This document shows, in pieces, positions 11,842-20,774 of a DNA stretch of 64,000 nucleotides. Every line of letters begins with the position of its first letter. The first letter of the stretch is position 1. Source of the DNA: Massilia phyllostachyos (lineage in GTDB: Bacteria > Pseudomonadota > Gammaproteobacteria > Burkholderiales > Burkholderiaceae_D). Position numbers and translations under genes: made by a program. The notes beneath the pieces were generated by a model, which saw only the letters and a list, made by a program, of their open reading frames with translations, ran no database searches and had not been told where the DNA came from. The stretch is taken from positions 1 through 64,000 of the forward strand of contig NZ_JAJNOC010000005.1 in the NCBI RefSeq assembly GCF_021044825.1, in the 5' to 3' direction.

Positions 11842-11869
11842 GATGAAAACCGTTTATATGAAATGTGCG

Positions 11870-12322
11870 CTAGCGCGGCTGCTGGAGTGACAGGTGATGC
11901 TGCATGCGCATGAAGCGCGAGGCGATCAGGATCTCGCGCAGGAAGTAGACGAAGCTGCTGATCAGGCCACCCATCGCGACCACGAAGAGGCCGGCGATGT
12001 ACTGGTCCAGCGGCAGGTTGGTGGTATCGCCCAGGAACAGCAGCGCGATGACCAGGCAGACCATCAGGCCGCAGGCCGTGCTGGAGGTGATCGCGGTGTT
12101 GATCAGGTGCGAGCGTGTATAGAGCGTCTCGAGTTCGGCGGAGAACTCGGTGTTCGGGCTGACTTTCAGACGGTCTTCCAGCACCCGGGTGCGGTCGATG
12201 ATGCGCGCCAGGCGGTTGGTCAGCACGGTCAGCTTGGTCGCCACGCCGGTAAGCAGGAAGACCGGCGCGATGGCCAGCTGGATGACGTGGCCGATGTCGC
12301 TGATCTGGATATTCATGGGCAC
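11870..12322 (-). CDS. DUF2721 family membrane protein
   Basis: A 150-residue inner-membrane protein with three hydrophobic segments (about 12-32, 78-100 and 108-130). The family-typical TKLTVLTNRLARIIDRTRVLE stretch follows the first segment. Function of the family is unknown. It starts MPMNIQ at 12322; an internal ATG two codons later is equally possible. It is followed by the 150-residue hypothetical protein gene on the same strand. Confidence 0.85.
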   Translation of the reverse strand: MPMNIQISDIGHVIQLAIAPVFLLTGVATKLTVLTNRLARIIDRTRVLEDRLKVSPNTEFSAELETLYTRSHLINTAITSSTACGLMVCLVIALLFLGDTTNLPLDQYIAGLFVVAMGGLISSFVYFLREILIASRFMRMQHHLSLQQPR

Positions 12323-12381
12323 GATAGCGTGATTGTTGTCGTTGTGGCTTTAGTGTAGCAGCGGGCGCGCTGCCTTTGCAT

Positions 12382-13338
12382 TCAATCGAAGCGGCGGTGG
12401 CGCTTGAACTGTTCGGTCGCGGTCACCAGCGCGCGCGCGATCCCGGTCTCGAGCGCGCCGTGGCCGCCGTCCGGGATCATGTGCAGCTTGGCGCCGGGCC
12501 AGGCCTGGTGCAGGCGCCAGGCCGACAGCGGCGGGCAGATCACGTCGTAGCGGCCCTGCACGATCACGGCCGGCAGGTGGGAGATGCGCTGGACGTCGCG
12601 CACCAGCTGGTCCTCGTCCATGAAGGCGCCGTGCAGCATGTAATGCGATTCGAGGCGGCCGACGCCGAGGTCGAGCGCGTCCGACGAGGCTTCCTCGGGC
12701 TGCGGCAGCAGGAACACGCGGCGGCCTTCGAAGCGGCTCCAGGCGCGCGCGGCAGGCCAGTAGACTTCCGGATCGCCGCACAGCAGGCGCTTCGTGTAGG
12801 CCTGCAGCAGGTCGTCGCGTTCCTCGACCGGAATCGGCGCCACGAACTCTTCGTACAGCTCGGGGTAGAACCACTTCACGCCGTTGATGAACCAGTCGAC
12901 TTCCGCCTTCGTGCACAGGAAGATCCCGCGCAGCACGAAGCCCAGGCAGCGCTCGGGATGCGCTTCGCCGTAGGCCAGCGCCAGGGTCGAGCCCCAGGAA
13001 CCGCCGAACACCAGCCACTGCGAAATGCCGAACATGGCGCGCAGGCGCTCGATGTCCTCGATCAGCAGCTGGGTCGTGTTGTTGCGCCACTCGCCCAGCG
13101 GCGTCGACTTGCCGGCGCCGCGCTGGTCGAACAGGATCACGCGGTAGGCGCTCGGGTCGAAGAAGCGGCGGTGCTGCGGCGACAGGCCGGCGCCCGGGCC
13201 GCCGTGCAGGAACAGCACCGGAATGCCGTCGGGATTGCCGACTTCTTCCCAGTAGAGCGTGTGCAGCTCGTCGACCCGCAACATGCCATGACGGATGGGC
13301 TGGATCGGCGGGAACAGGGAGGGCGGCGTGGCGGGCAT
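12382..13338 (-). CDS. pip: Prolyl aminopeptidase (proline iminopeptidase), S33 family
   Basis: A 318-residue alpha/beta hydrolase that removes N-terminal proline from peptides in the cytoplasm. The oxyanion loop is HGGPGAG (45-51), the nucleophile elbow is GGSWGS with S114, the acid lies in the GRYD segment, and the base lies in DGGHGA near the C-terminus. WRNNTT and QRGAGKS are also typical of the family. Length is standard (about 310-320). It is probably a single-gene transcript with 57 bases to the deaminase gene upstream. Confidence 0.95.
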   Translation of the reverse strand: MPATPPSLFPPIQPIRHGMLRVDELHTLYWEEVGNPDGIPVLFLHGGPGAGLSPQHRRFFDPSAYRVILFDQRGAGKSTPLGEWRNNTTQLLIEDIERLRAMFGISQWLVFGGSWGSTLALAYGEAHPERCLGFVLRGIFLCTKAEVDWFINGVKWFYPELYEEFVAPIPVEERDDLLQAYTKRLLCGDPEVYWPAARAWSRFEGRRVFLLPQPEEASSDALDLGVGRLESHYMLHGAFMDEDQLVRDVQRISHLPAVIVQGRYDVICPPLSAWRLHQAWPGAKLHMIPDGGHGALETGIARALVTATEQFKRHRRFD

Positions 13339-13395
13339 ACGGGGCTCTTGTCTTGGCGAGGCTAAGCGCCGATTGTAGCCTACCGCGCCGCCCTT

Positions 13396-14715
13396 TCAGA
13401 AGAAGGTGTTGATGGCCTGGGTGACGGTGTAGTCGTCGCTAACCACCAGCAGCACTTGCCACTTGTCGAAGGTGGTGCAGGGGTGGGAGATGCCGCAGCC
13501 GACCAGGTCGCCGACTTGCAACTCATCGCGGATGGGACCTTCCGGCAGGCGCAGATAGGCGTGCTGGTCGTTCATCTTGACGATCCCGCAGTCGGGCGGC
13601 AGTTCGCTCGGGCGCTTGGCCTCGCTGCCGGGGCGGTGCGTGTAGACCGGGATCGGCAGCGCCTCGTCGTAGGATGCGTCGCGCTTGCCCATGGTGAGGA
13701 TGGCGAGGCCCGGTTCGGGACGCGACTGCACCATGCTCCAGACCTCGAGTGCGGGACGCAGTCCCTCGCCGTGCGCTTCGCGCGCATCGAGCTGGGCCAG
13801 CAGGCGCTTGTAGGAACCGTGGTCGCTGGTCAGATAGCAGCCGCTGCGCAGCACGGCGCGGACCGGACGCGACAAGCCCTGCAAGCCGCTGAAGCCGCGC
13901 GCGACCAGGTCGAAATAGGACGAGCCGCCTGCGGACAGCAGGATTTCGACGTGGCCGAACAGGCCCTCGGCGTCGGCTGTTTTCACCATCTCCACCAGCT
14001 TGGCCAGGAAGGCGTTTACGGCGCGGATGTCGGCGTCGCGGTCCTGGGTCACCAGCAGGCCTTCGTAGCCTTCGATGCCGGCCAGGACCAGGCCGTCGGC
14101 CTGTGCAATCGCGCGCGCTACCTGCAGGGCTTGTTCAGGTGTTCGGCAACCGGCGCGCTTGCCTTCAATCCCCAGCTCCACCAGCACCGGCAGCGGCCGC
14201 ACGAGGCTGCGCGCACTCACCGCCTGCGACAGGCGCGCCACGCCATCGATCGAGTCCGCCAGCACGAAGCATTCGAAATCGGGATCGTCATGCAGCAGCG
14301 CCAGCACGGCCTCGATATCGGCGCGCGACACCAGCTGGTTGGCCAGCAGCACCCGGCGCACATTGAAGCGGTGCGCGACCTGCACCTGCGTCGCGCTGGC
14401 CAGGGTGATGCCCCAGGCGCCGTTGGCCAGCTGGGCCGCGAACAGCTGCGGGCTCATGGTGGTCTTGCCGTGCGGGGCCAGCGTGGCGCCGTGGCGCGCG
14501 CAGAAGTCGCGCATCCAGGCGAGGTTGTGCAGCAGGGCCGATTGCTTGAGCACGGCGACGGGAAAGGAGGTGTCGGCGCGCAGAACGTTCCAGCCTTGCA
14601 GGCCAATGGCGCCCTGGCGTAGCGGTTCGGTCAGCGGCATGCCCTTGGTGCCGGTAGGGAGCAGCTGTTCATCGAGGGTGGACAGGGCGAGGCCGTCGCG
14701 GGGCAAGGTGTGCAT
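13396..14715 (-). CDS. PLP-dependent amino acid deaminase, D-serine dehydratase/D-threonine aldolase type
   Basis: A 439-residue fold-type III PLP enzyme. The alanine-racemase-like N-terminal barrel carries the PLP lysine in PHGKTTM (K84). The C-terminal metal-binding domain has the DHGSYK and GCGISHPC segments characteristic of eukaryotic-type D-serine dehydratases (DSD1-like), with H and C zinc ligands. It should deaminate a D-hydroxy amino acid such as D-serine; the exact substrate is not known. ATG 14715 is preferred over an in-frame TTG 15 bases upstream (14730). Confidence 0.85.
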   Translation of the reverse strand: MHTLPRDGLALSTLDEQLLPTGTKGMPLTEPLRQGAIGLQGWNVLRADTSFPVAVLKQSALLHNLAWMRDFCARHGATLAPHGKTTMSPQLFAAQLANGAWGITLASATQVQVAHRFNVRRVLLANQLVSRADIEAVLALLHDDPDFECFVLADSIDGVARLSQAVSARSLVRPLPVLVELGIEGKRAGCRTPEQALQVARAIAQADGLVLAGIEGYEGLLVTQDRDADIRAVNAFLAKLVEMVKTADAEGLFGHVEILLSAGGSSYFDLVARGFSGLQGLSRPVRAVLRSGCYLTSDHGSYKRLLAQLDAREAHGEGLRPALEVWSMVQSRPEPGLAILTMGKRDASYDEALPIPVYTHRPGSEAKRPSELPPDCGIVKMNDQHAYLRLPEGPIRDELQVGDLVGCGISHPCTTFDKWQVLLVVSDDYTVTQAINTFF

Positions 14716-14766
14716 GGAAGTCCCAATCAATCAAGATATCGCGGTTATTCTAGCGGTGGCAGAGAT

Positions 14767-14792
14767 AAAAAAAGCACCGCCGCAGCGGTGCT
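14767..14792 (-). terminator. Rho-independent terminator of phaA-phaB
   Basis: Minus strand: stem AGCACCGC/GCGGTGCT (14792-14773) with a 4-base loop, then seven Us. It closes the phaB transcript. Confidence 0.9.
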
Positions 14793-14813
14793 CGTCATGG
14801 CTGTCAAACCAGA

Positions 14814-15554
14814 TTACTGCATGTGCTGCCCGCCATTGATCGCGATATTCGCCCCGGTCACAAACGCCGCCTCTTCCGACGACAGATAAGCCACCAGGCC
14901 CGCCACTTCTTCCGGCTTGCCCAGGCGCCCCATCGGAATCTGCGGAATGATCTTGGTCTCCAGCACTTCGCTTGGAATGTCCATTACCATCTTGGTGCCG
15001 ATATAGCCCGGCGAGATGGTGTTGACGGTCACGCCCTTGCGTGCGACTTCATAGGCCAGGGCCTTGGAGAAGCCGTGCATGCCGGCCTTGGCGGCGGAAT
15101 AGTTGGTCTGGCCGAAGGCGCCTTTCTGGCCGTTCACCGACGAGATGTTGATGATGCGGCCCCAGCCGCGCTCGACCATGCCGTCGCAGACCGGTTTGGT
15201 CATGTTGAACACGGAATCCAGGTTGGTCTTCATGACCGCGTCCCAGTTCGGCTTGTCCATCTTCTTGAAGGTCATGTCGCGGGTGATGCCGGCGTTGTTG
15301 ACCAGCACGTCGATCGGGCCGACTTCCTGCTGGACCTGGGCGATGCAGGCCTGGGCCGAATCGTAGTCCGACACGTCGCAGGGATAGGCCTTGAAGTCGT
15401 AGCCCTGCTCTTTCATCTGGCTGAGCCAGCTGTCCGCCTTCTTGTTCCCCGGCGAATACGTCGTGACAACCTTGTAACCCAGGGCGGCCAGCTTGATGCA
15501 GACCGCTTCGCCCAGGCCGCCCATGCCGCCCGTCACCAATGCTACTCGTGCCAT
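14814..15554 (-). CDS. phaB: Acetoacetyl-CoA reductase
   Basis: A 246-residue short-chain dehydrogenase that reduces acetoacetyl-CoA to (R)-3-hydroxybutyryl-CoA with NADPH, step two of polyhydroxybutyrate synthesis. The Rossmann motif TGGMGGLG is at 8-15, NNAG at 86-89, and the catalytic S139, Y152 and K156. The sequence is highly typical of Burkholderiales PhaB (ITRDMTFKKM, SVNGQKGAFGQTNYSAAKAG). GGAGAAG lies just before ATG 15554. It is second in a two-gene unit, 75 bases after phaA, with a terminator behind it. The synthase gene phaC, often upstream of phaA, is not here. Confidence 0.97.
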   Translation of the reverse strand: MARVALVTGGMGGLGEAVCIKLAALGYKVVTTYSPGNKKADSWLSQMKEQGYDFKAYPCDVSDYDSAQACIAQVQQEVGPIDVLVNNAGITRDMTFKKMDKPNWDAVMKTNLDSVFNMTKPVCDGMVERGWGRIINISSVNGQKGAFGQTNYSAAKAGMHGFSKALAYEVARKGVTVNTISPGYIGTKMVMDIPSEVLETKIIPQIPMGRLGKPEEVAGLVAYLSSEEAAFVTGANIAINGGQHMQ

Positions 15555-15629
15555 TGTCTTCTCCAGTTTTATTGTGAGTGCTACTCATAAAGCGCGGGAC
15601 GGATTTCAGCGACCGCCCCGCCGATGCCA

Positions 15630-16808
15630 TCAGTCGCGCTCGACCGCCAGCGCTACGCCCATGCCGCCGCCGATGCACAGGCTGGCCAGCCCGCGCTTGG
15701 CGTCGCGGCGCACCATTTCGTGCAGCAGGGTCACCAGCACGCGGGCGCCGGAAGCGCCGATCGGGTGGCCCAACGCGATGGCGCCGCCGTTGACGTTGAT
15801 CTTCGACGTGTCCCAGCCCATTTCCTTGTTGACCGCGATGGCCTGGGCCGCGAAGGCCTCGTTGATTTCCATCAGGTCGACGTCTTCGTGGGTCCAGCCG
15901 GCCTTCTGCAGGCACAGGCGGGTGGCCGAGACCGGGCCCATGCCCATGATCGACGGGTCCAGGCCGGCCGAGGAGTAGGCCTTGATGCGGGCCAGCGGGG
16001 TCAACCCCAGCTCTTTCGCCTTCGTGGCGCTCATCATGATGACGGCGGCGGCGCCGTCGTTCAGGCCGGATGCGTTGCCGGCGGTGACGGTGCCTTCCTT
16101 ATTGAAGGCAGGGCGCAGGCCGGACAGGGCTTCGAGGTTGGAGCCGTGCTTCGGGTATTCATCGGTGTCGAACACGATGGCGCCCTTCTTGGACGGGATC
16201 TCGAGCGGAATGATCTCGTCCTTGAACTTGCCTTCTTTTTGGGCAGCCTCGGCCTTGAGCTGCGACTGCAGCGCGAATTCGTCCTGCTCGGCGCGCGACA
16301 CCTCGTACTTGCGCGCGACGTTCTCGGCGGTCACGCCCATGTGGTACTGGTTGTAGACATCCCACAGGCCGTCGACGATCATGGTGTCGACCAGCTTGGC
16401 GTCGCCCATGCGGAAGCCGTCGCGCGAGCCGTTCAGCACGTGCGGCGAGGCGCTCATGTTTTCCTGGCCGCCGGCGATGACGATGTCGGCGTCGCCGCAC
16501 TTGATGGCTTGCGCCGCCAGGTGGGTGGCCTTGAGGCCGCTGCCGCACACCATATTGATGGTCTGGGCCGGCACCATGTCGGGCAGGCCGCCTTTGATGA
16601 CGGCCTGGCGCGCCGGGTTCTGGCCGGCGCCGGCGGTGAGCACCTGGCCCATGATGACTTCGCTGACCGCGGCCGGGTCGATGCCGGTCTTGGCCAGCAG
16701 TTGGCGGATCACGTGCGCGCCGAGTTCGGCGGCCGGGATCTTGGCCAGGGTACCGCCGAATTTGCCGACCGCGGTACGGCCGGCGGCAACGATGACGACG
16801 TCTTCCAT
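15630..16808 (-). CDS. phaA: Acetyl-CoA C-acetyltransferase (beta-ketothiolase)
   Basis: A 392-residue biosynthetic thiolase that condenses two acetyl-CoA into acetoacetyl-CoA. Nucleophile C88 sits in NMVCGSG, NEAFAAQ follows near 320, the His in GHPIGASG near 348, and the second Cys in LCIGGGMG near 378. Length and motifs match PhaA exactly. A ribosome binding site (AAGGGAG) precedes ATG 16808. It is transcribed divergently from minC across 285 bases that hold both promoters. Confidence 0.97.
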   Translation of the reverse strand: MEDVVIVAAGRTAVGKFGGTLAKIPAAELGAHVIRQLLAKTGIDPAAVSEVIMGQVLTAGAGQNPARQAVIKGGLPDMVPAQTINMVCGSGLKATHLAAQAIKCGDADIVIAGGQENMSASPHVLNGSRDGFRMGDAKLVDTMIVDGLWDVYNQYHMGVTAENVARKYEVSRAEQDEFALQSQLKAEAAQKEGKFKDEIIPLEIPSKKGAIVFDTDEYPKHGSNLEALSGLRPAFNKEGTVTAGNASGLNDGAAAVIMMSATKAKELGLTPLARIKAYSSAGLDPSIMGMGPVSATRLCLQKAGWTHEDVDLMEINEAFAAQAIAVNKEMGWDTSKINVNGGAIALGHPIGASGARVLVTLLHEMVRRDAKRGLASLCIGGGMGVALAVERD

Positions 16809-17093
16809 TTCAGATCTCCCTTGTTCCGGCTTCGCGCCGGTGATTGTTGAGATAGCAAAGCTGTGAAACCATGCATGTTAAGGTCAGCACACTGCCTGCG
16901 TTTGAGCAAAATCAATCTTATCAGCTAATTCACACAATACTACCGTGGCACGCCAAGCTTGCGGGCGCTTTGCTGCACATATTTTGAACACTCTAGGCAA
17001 CATTCCTTTCTACTAGGAATGATGCGTGCGTACCTGTCCTTTCGGTCAATTTTCACAGTAGAATGCACGGGCGCAACGCCAACCAGACCGCAT

Positions 17094-17882
17094 ATGCCCA
17101 ACACCCCGACCTCGCTGCCCATCGAAATCAAGATTTCCACGGTCGTCGCCATCTCGACGATCCTGCATTCGTCCGATGCGGCCGCGATCGATGCGGCGCT
17201 GCATCAGATGACCGGCGGGGTGGCGGATTTCTTCGAGGACGAGTTCGCGGTGATCGACGTCGCCGCCATCGCCCACGAGGCCGCGGCGATCGACTGGCCG
17301 GCCCTGGTGGCGCTGCTGAAGAAATACCGCCTGAACGCGGTCGCGGTGCGCGGCGCCGGCCCGGAGCTGGCGGAAGCGATCCGCGCCCACGGCCTGTCGC
17401 TGGACGACGGCTCGAGCGGCGCGCGGGCGCCGGAACGCGCCCAGGAAGAAGCTGCGGCCGCTGCCGAGCCGGCGCCCGCCCCTGCACCGGCGCCAAGCCC
17501 GGCCGCCCCCGCGGCGCCGGCCCCTGCCCCGGTCGCGGCCATGATCATCGACACCCCGGTGCGCGCCGGCCAGCGCATCTATGCGCGCGGCGGCGACCTG
17601 ATCATCACGGCCGTAGTGAACAATGGCGCGGAAATCATTGCCGACGGCAGCATCCATGTGTATGCGCCGCTCAACGGCCGCGCCCTGGCAGGCGCCTCCG
17701 GCAATCCGGAAGCGCGCATCTTCGCCCTGGCCATGCAGCCGGAACTGGTGTCGATCGCCGGCGTGTACCGTACGTTCGACGACGGTTTCCCCAACGACCT
17801 GGCACGCCAGCCGGCGCAAATCCGGCTGGTCGGCGACCGGCTTGATATATCATCGCTGGCTCCGGCAACGTCCCGCGCGTAA
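17094..17882 (+). CDS. minC: Septum site-determining protein MinC
   Basis: A 262-residue FtsZ-assembly inhibitor. The N-terminal domain (about 1-105) starts with PIEIKISTV. A Pro/Ala-rich linker (about 110-145) joins it to the C-terminal beta-helix domain with VRAGQRIYA, GDLIITAVVNNGAEIIADGSIHVYAPLNGRA (split here: GDLIITAVV, then GSIHVYAPL) and ARIFAL, which bind MinD. The start at 17094 is chosen because the N-terminal domain begins there; the longer frame upstream reads through the promoter. A TAGAAT -10 lies at 17059-17064. It is first of minC-minD-minE. Confidence 0.94.
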   Translation: MPNTPTSLPIEIKISTVVAISTILHSSDAAAIDAALHQMTGGVADFFEDEFAVIDVAAIAHEAAAIDWPALVALLKKYRLNAVAVRGAGPELAEAIRAHGLSLDDGSSGARAPERAQEEAAAAAEPAPAPAPAPSPAAPAAPAPAPVAAMIIDTPVRAGQRIYARGGDLIITAVVNNGAEIIADGSIHVYAPLNGRALAGASGNPEARIFALAMQPELVSIAGVYRTFDDGFPNDLARQPAQIRLVGDRLDISSLAPATSRA

Positions 17883-17918
17883 TCCGCCGACCCGCTTGAC
17901 TCTGTAAAGGACCTTTTT

Positions 17919-18734
17919 GTGGCACGAATTATTGTTGTGACGTCCGGCAAGGGCGGTGTGGGCAAAACCACTTCGAGCGCGAGCTTTTCCAGCGGCCTGG
18001 CCCTGCGCGGCCACAAGACCGCGGTCATCGACTTCGACGTCGGCCTGCGTAACCTCGACCTGATCATGGGCTGCGAACGCCGCGTGGTCTATGACCTGAT
18101 CAACGTCATCAATGGCGAAGCGACCCTGAACCAGGCGCTGATCAAGGACAAGCACACCGACAACCTGTTCATCCTGCCGGCGTCCCAGACCCGCGACAAG
18201 GATGCGCTGAGCGAAGATGGCGTCGAACGCGTGCTCAACGAGCTGGTGCAGATGGGCTTCGAGTTCATCATCTGCGATTCGCCGGCCGGCATCGAGCACG
18301 GCGCCCTGATGGCGCTGACCTTCGCCGACGAGGCGATCATCGTCACCAATCCGGAAGTGTCCTCGGTGCGTGATTCCGACCGCATCCTCGGCATCATCCA
18401 GGCCAAGTCGCGCCGCGCCCAGAGCGGTTCGGAGCCGGTCAAGGAACACCTGCTCATCACCCGCTACTCGCCGAAACGCGTGGAAGCGGATGAGATGCTC
18501 TCTTACCAGGACGTGCAGGAAATCCTGCGCATCCCGCTGATCGGCATCATTCCGGAATCGGAATCGGTGCTGCACGCCTCGAACCAGGGCAACCCGGCGA
18601 TCCACTTCAAGGGAACCGACGTGGCCGAGGCTTACGAGGACGTGATCGCCCGCTTCCTGGGCGAAGACCGTCCGCTGCGTTTCACGACTTACGAAAAGCC
18701 GGGATTGTTCCAGCGCATTTTTGGAGCCAAGTGA
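17919..18734 (+). CDS. minD: Septum site-determining ATPase MinD
   Basis: A 271-residue membrane-associated ATPase. The deviant Walker A motif SGKGGVGKTT is at 9-18, followed by DFDVGLRNLD and CDSPAGIE. The C-terminal amphipathic membrane-targeting helix (LFQRIFGAK) is present. It recruits MinC to the membrane and oscillates with MinE. It begins at GTG 17919 after AAAGGA, 36 bases behind minC. Confidence 0.98.
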   Translation: MARIIVVTSGKGGVGKTTSSASFSSGLALRGHKTAVIDFDVGLRNLDLIMGCERRVVYDLINVINGEATLNQALIKDKHTDNLFILPASQTRDKDALSEDGVERVLNELVQMGFEFIICDSPAGIEHGALMALTFADEAIIVTNPEVSSVRDSDRILGIIQAKSRRAQSGSEPVKEHLLITRYSPKRVEADEMLSYQDVQEILRIPLIGIIPESESVLHASNQGNPAIHFKGTDVAEAYEDVIARFLGEDRPLRFTTYEKPGLFQRIFGAK

Positions 18735-18735
18735 T

Positions 18736-18987
18736 ATGCCTTTGCTCAATTTCCTCTTTCCGAAAAAAGAGAAGAGCGCGACAGCAGCCAAGGAGCGCTT
18801 GCAGATCATCATCGCGCGTGAGCGTACCAACCGCGCGGGACCGGATTTCCTGCCGGCGCTGCATCGCGAGCTGATCGAAGTGATTTCGAAGTACACCAAG
18901 GTCAGTGCGGACGACATCAAGATTTCGCTGGATCGCCAGGGGAACCTGGAGGTGCTGGATGTGAATGTTGTGTTGCCGGATGCTTGA
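18736..18987 (+). CDS. minE: Cell division topological specificity factor MinE
   Basis: An 83-residue protein that stimulates MinD ATPase and sets the pole-to-pole oscillation. An N-terminal amphipathic membrane/MinD-binding segment (LLNFLFPKKE, then AAKERLQIIIARER) is followed by the dimeric topological domain (FLPALHRELIEVISKY, then DDIKISLD). The ATG at 18736 lies 2 bases after the minD stop; the longer in-frame start at 18721 lies inside minD. It ends the min operon, with a terminator 19 bases later. Confidence 0.97.
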   Translation: MPLLNFLFPKKEKSATAAKERLQIIIARERTNRAGPDFLPALHRELIEVISKYTKVSADDIKISLDRQGNLEVLDVNVVLPDA

Positions 18988-19005
18988 GTTTGATGTGATT
19001 GAATA

Positions 19006-19038
19006 AACAAATGTCCGCGGATGCGGGCATTTGTTTTT
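19006..19038 (+). terminator. Rho-independent terminator of minCDE
   Basis: A 13-bp stem (AACAAATGTCCGC, 19006-19018, with 19023-19035, one G-U pair) with a GGAT loop and then TTTT. Confidence 0.9.
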
Positions 19039-19063
19039 GTGACGCTGGTGGTGCGCGACGGAC

Positions 19064-19228
19064 TTAGGTTCCGGCCTTCGCCGGAAGTCGTAGGCGCCAG
19101 TGGCGCGTACGACGGGCTTGAGCTAACGGCAAAAAAACTTTCAACCACTAACGCGAAGACCGTCATGCGCGCCACTGGCGCCCGGCGAAGGTCGATATGA
19201 TGCCGCTGGCATCATGTCGTCCAATTTT
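19064..19228. repeat. Composite REP-like repeat block
   Basis: 19064-19090 repeats the hairpin unit seen at 9172-9199 (two differences over the first 23 bases). It runs into a second palindrome, GTCGTA.GCGCC/GGCGC.TACGAC (19088-19113). An inverted partner follows at 19161-19194. A separate perfect hairpin, ATGATGCC-GCT-GGCATCAT, lies at 19197-19215. The block fills the gap between minE and the convergent DUF697-like gene and looks like nested insertion of repeat units. Confidence 0.65.
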
Positions 19229-19245
19229 CCCAGCACACCCACAGC

Positions 19246-19791
19246 TCAAACCGCCGGCGCCACCCCTTCATCCACAATCTTCACCTTCTCCAACTCCCGC
19301 GCCACCTTCACGCACGCCTCCACGTGCTGGTACCCCATCCTGCGGAACAGCGCGAACCCGATCGCCGCCGACGCCACCTGCCCCGCAAGCGGCACCACCT
19401 TGGCCGCCGTCCTGGCCGCGATCTTGATCCCTGCTTTCTTAAATACCTGCAGCACCAGGTTACGCGTGACGATTTTCCCGACCAGCATCCCGCCCACCGA
19501 CGCCGCCGCCTGGTAAGCAAGTACTCGCATCCGTGGATGCAGGCGCTCGATCTGCTGCTGGCTCAGGCCGAACTCGCGGTTCACTTCCTCGACCAGCACC
19601 GTGAAGGTGGTCAGGTCGGAGAGGATGTCCACGCCCGGCAGCGGCACCGCAGCCACACCGGCCGAAACCAGAGCGCGCTGGCGCACCATGTCGCGGCAGC
19701 GGTCGCGCGCGGTGTCGATTGCCGCGCCGCTCACCGGCACCAGGGGTGGTTCCGCCGGCGCCACTTCCTTCTTTTTGCGTCGAAACAACAT
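19246..19791 (-). CDS. DUF697-like membrane-associated protein
   Basis: A 181-residue protein. After a basic start (FRRKKKE) comes the segment RALVSAGVAAVPLPGVDIL (about 48-66), typical of the DUF697/YcjF tail found behind small GTPases. Hydrophobic stretches follow around 95-110 and 125-160. No GTPase domain is fused or adjacent. Start at 19791 (MLFRRKKKE) is chosen because the upstream extension is AT-rich and has no ribosome binding site. Function unknown. It is convergent with minE and divergent from the response regulator. Confidence 0.75.
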   Translation of the reverse strand: MLFRRKKKEVAPAEPPLVPVSGAAIDTARDRCRDMVRQRALVSAGVAAVPLPGVDILSDLTTFTVLVEEVNREFGLSQQQIERLHPRMRVLAYQAAASVGGMLVGKIVTRNLVLQVFKKAGIKIAARTAAKVVPLAGQVASAAIGFALFRRMGYQHVEACVKVARELEKVKIVDEGVAPAV

Positions 19792-19935
19792 TACTGCCTC
19801 CGCGCTTGACCATTTATCACAGTGTAGCAAGAGCTCGACGGTGCGCTTAACACAACAGAACTTTCGTTCCAAATGTAAATTCTTAGTTTTTCCGTAGCAC
19901 TATTTTGTGAAAGTCTGATATATTCATTTCACCGT

Positions 19936-19953
19936 TGTAGGAGACTTCCTACA
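19936..19953. promoter_or_regulatory. Perfect 7-bp inverted repeat upstream of the response regulator
   Basis: TGTAGGA-GACT-TCCTACA, ending 26 bases before the ATG of the response regulator. It could be a leader hairpin or an operator. Confidence 0.4.
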
Positions 19954-19979
19954 CAGGCAACCTTACTAGTTAACGCCCT

Positions 19980-20669
19980 ATGAAGATCGCCGTTCTGGAA
20001 CAAGACCGTAGCCAGGCAGAACTCATCTGCCAGGTGCTGACCGCTGCCGGCCACAGCTGCCAAGCCTATGACAGCGCCAGGGAATGCCTGGCCCAGCTGC
20101 GCAAGGAAAACGCGGACATGCTGGTCATGGACTGGAACGTGCCGGACATGGAAGGCGCCGAAGTGCTGCGCCGGGCCAAGGAAAAACTGGCGAGCGCCGC
20201 GCCGACGATGTTCCTGGTCGGCGGCAACGCCGAGGACGACATCATCGACGGCGTCACCGCCGGCGCCGACGACTACCTGGTCAAGCCGCTGCGCCGCGGC
20301 GAACTGGTGGCGCGCGTCTCGGCCCTGCTGCGCCGCGCCTACCCGTCCCAGAACAGCGCCGAGCAATTGCAGTTCGGCCCTTTCACTTTTGAGACCCGTC
20401 CGGGCCGCCTGCTCAAGGATGGCTCGATCATCGACGTGACCCAGAAGGAATTCTCGCTGGCCCTGCTGTTCTTCCGGAACATCGGCCGCCCGCTGTCGCG
20501 CGCCTACATCCATGAATCGGTCTGGGTGCGTGACACCGATGTGCCGTCGCGCACCATGGACACCCACGTCTCGCGCGTGCGCAACAAGCTGAGCCTGCGT
20601 CCGGAAAACGGCTTCCGCCTGGTGCCGGTCTACAGCTACGGCTACCGCCTCGAAAAGCTGGGCGCTTGA
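19980..20669 (+). CDS. OmpR-type response regulator (orphan, atypical receiver)
   Basis: A 229-residue transcription factor. The receiver domain (1-118) has the phosphoacceptor D51 in MDWNVPD and the Lys in DDYLVKP. The usual Thr/Ser of the LTA switch motif reads FLVGGN, so the conserved hydroxyl residue is missing. The C-terminal winged-helix domain (about 130-225) has the typical TQKEF, SRTMDTHVSRVRNKL and GYRL motifs. No histidine kinase lies beside it, so it is an orphan whose signal is unknown. A 7-bp inverted repeat sits just upstream. The next gene, hemA, has its own promoter. Confidence 0.9.
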   Translation: MKIAVLEQDRSQAELICQVLTAAGHSCQAYDSARECLAQLRKENADMLVMDWNVPDMEGAEVLRRAKEKLASAAPTMFLVGGNAEDDIIDGVTAGADDYLVKPLRRGELVARVSALLRRAYPSQNSAEQLQFGPFTFETRPGRLLKDGSIIDVTQKEFSLALLFFRNIGRPLSRAYIHESVWVRDTDVPSRTMDTHVSRVRNKLSLRPENGFRLVPVYSYGYRLEKLGA

Positions 20670-20709
20670 CGCCAGCCTGACAACAGTGGCCGCCGGCCCC
20701 GGCGGTCCG

Positions 20710-20738
20710 CTGAAACCCTTTCCGCTGAAGGGTATAAT
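20710..20738 (+). promoter_or_regulatory. Sigma70-type promoter of hemA
   Basis: A perfect TATAAT (20733-20738) with CTGAAA (20710-20715) 17 bases upstream, 4 of 6 match to TTGACA. Transcription should start near 20745, giving a leader of about 30 bases to the hemA ATG. Confidence 0.7.
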
Positions 20739-20774
20739 GGGTGCATACGCTCACCCGTTGAACCGACTTTCCGA

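Noticed and set aside
14716-14730. TTG start for the amino acid deaminase gene
   Set aside because: A TTG 15 bases upstream is in frame, but the ATG at 14715 starts a normal N-terminus and the extra five residues add nothing conserved.
16940-17152. 70-residue minus-strand frame between phaA and minC
   Set aside because: It overlaps the minC start and the divergent promoters, and shows no family resemblance despite a CxxC pair.
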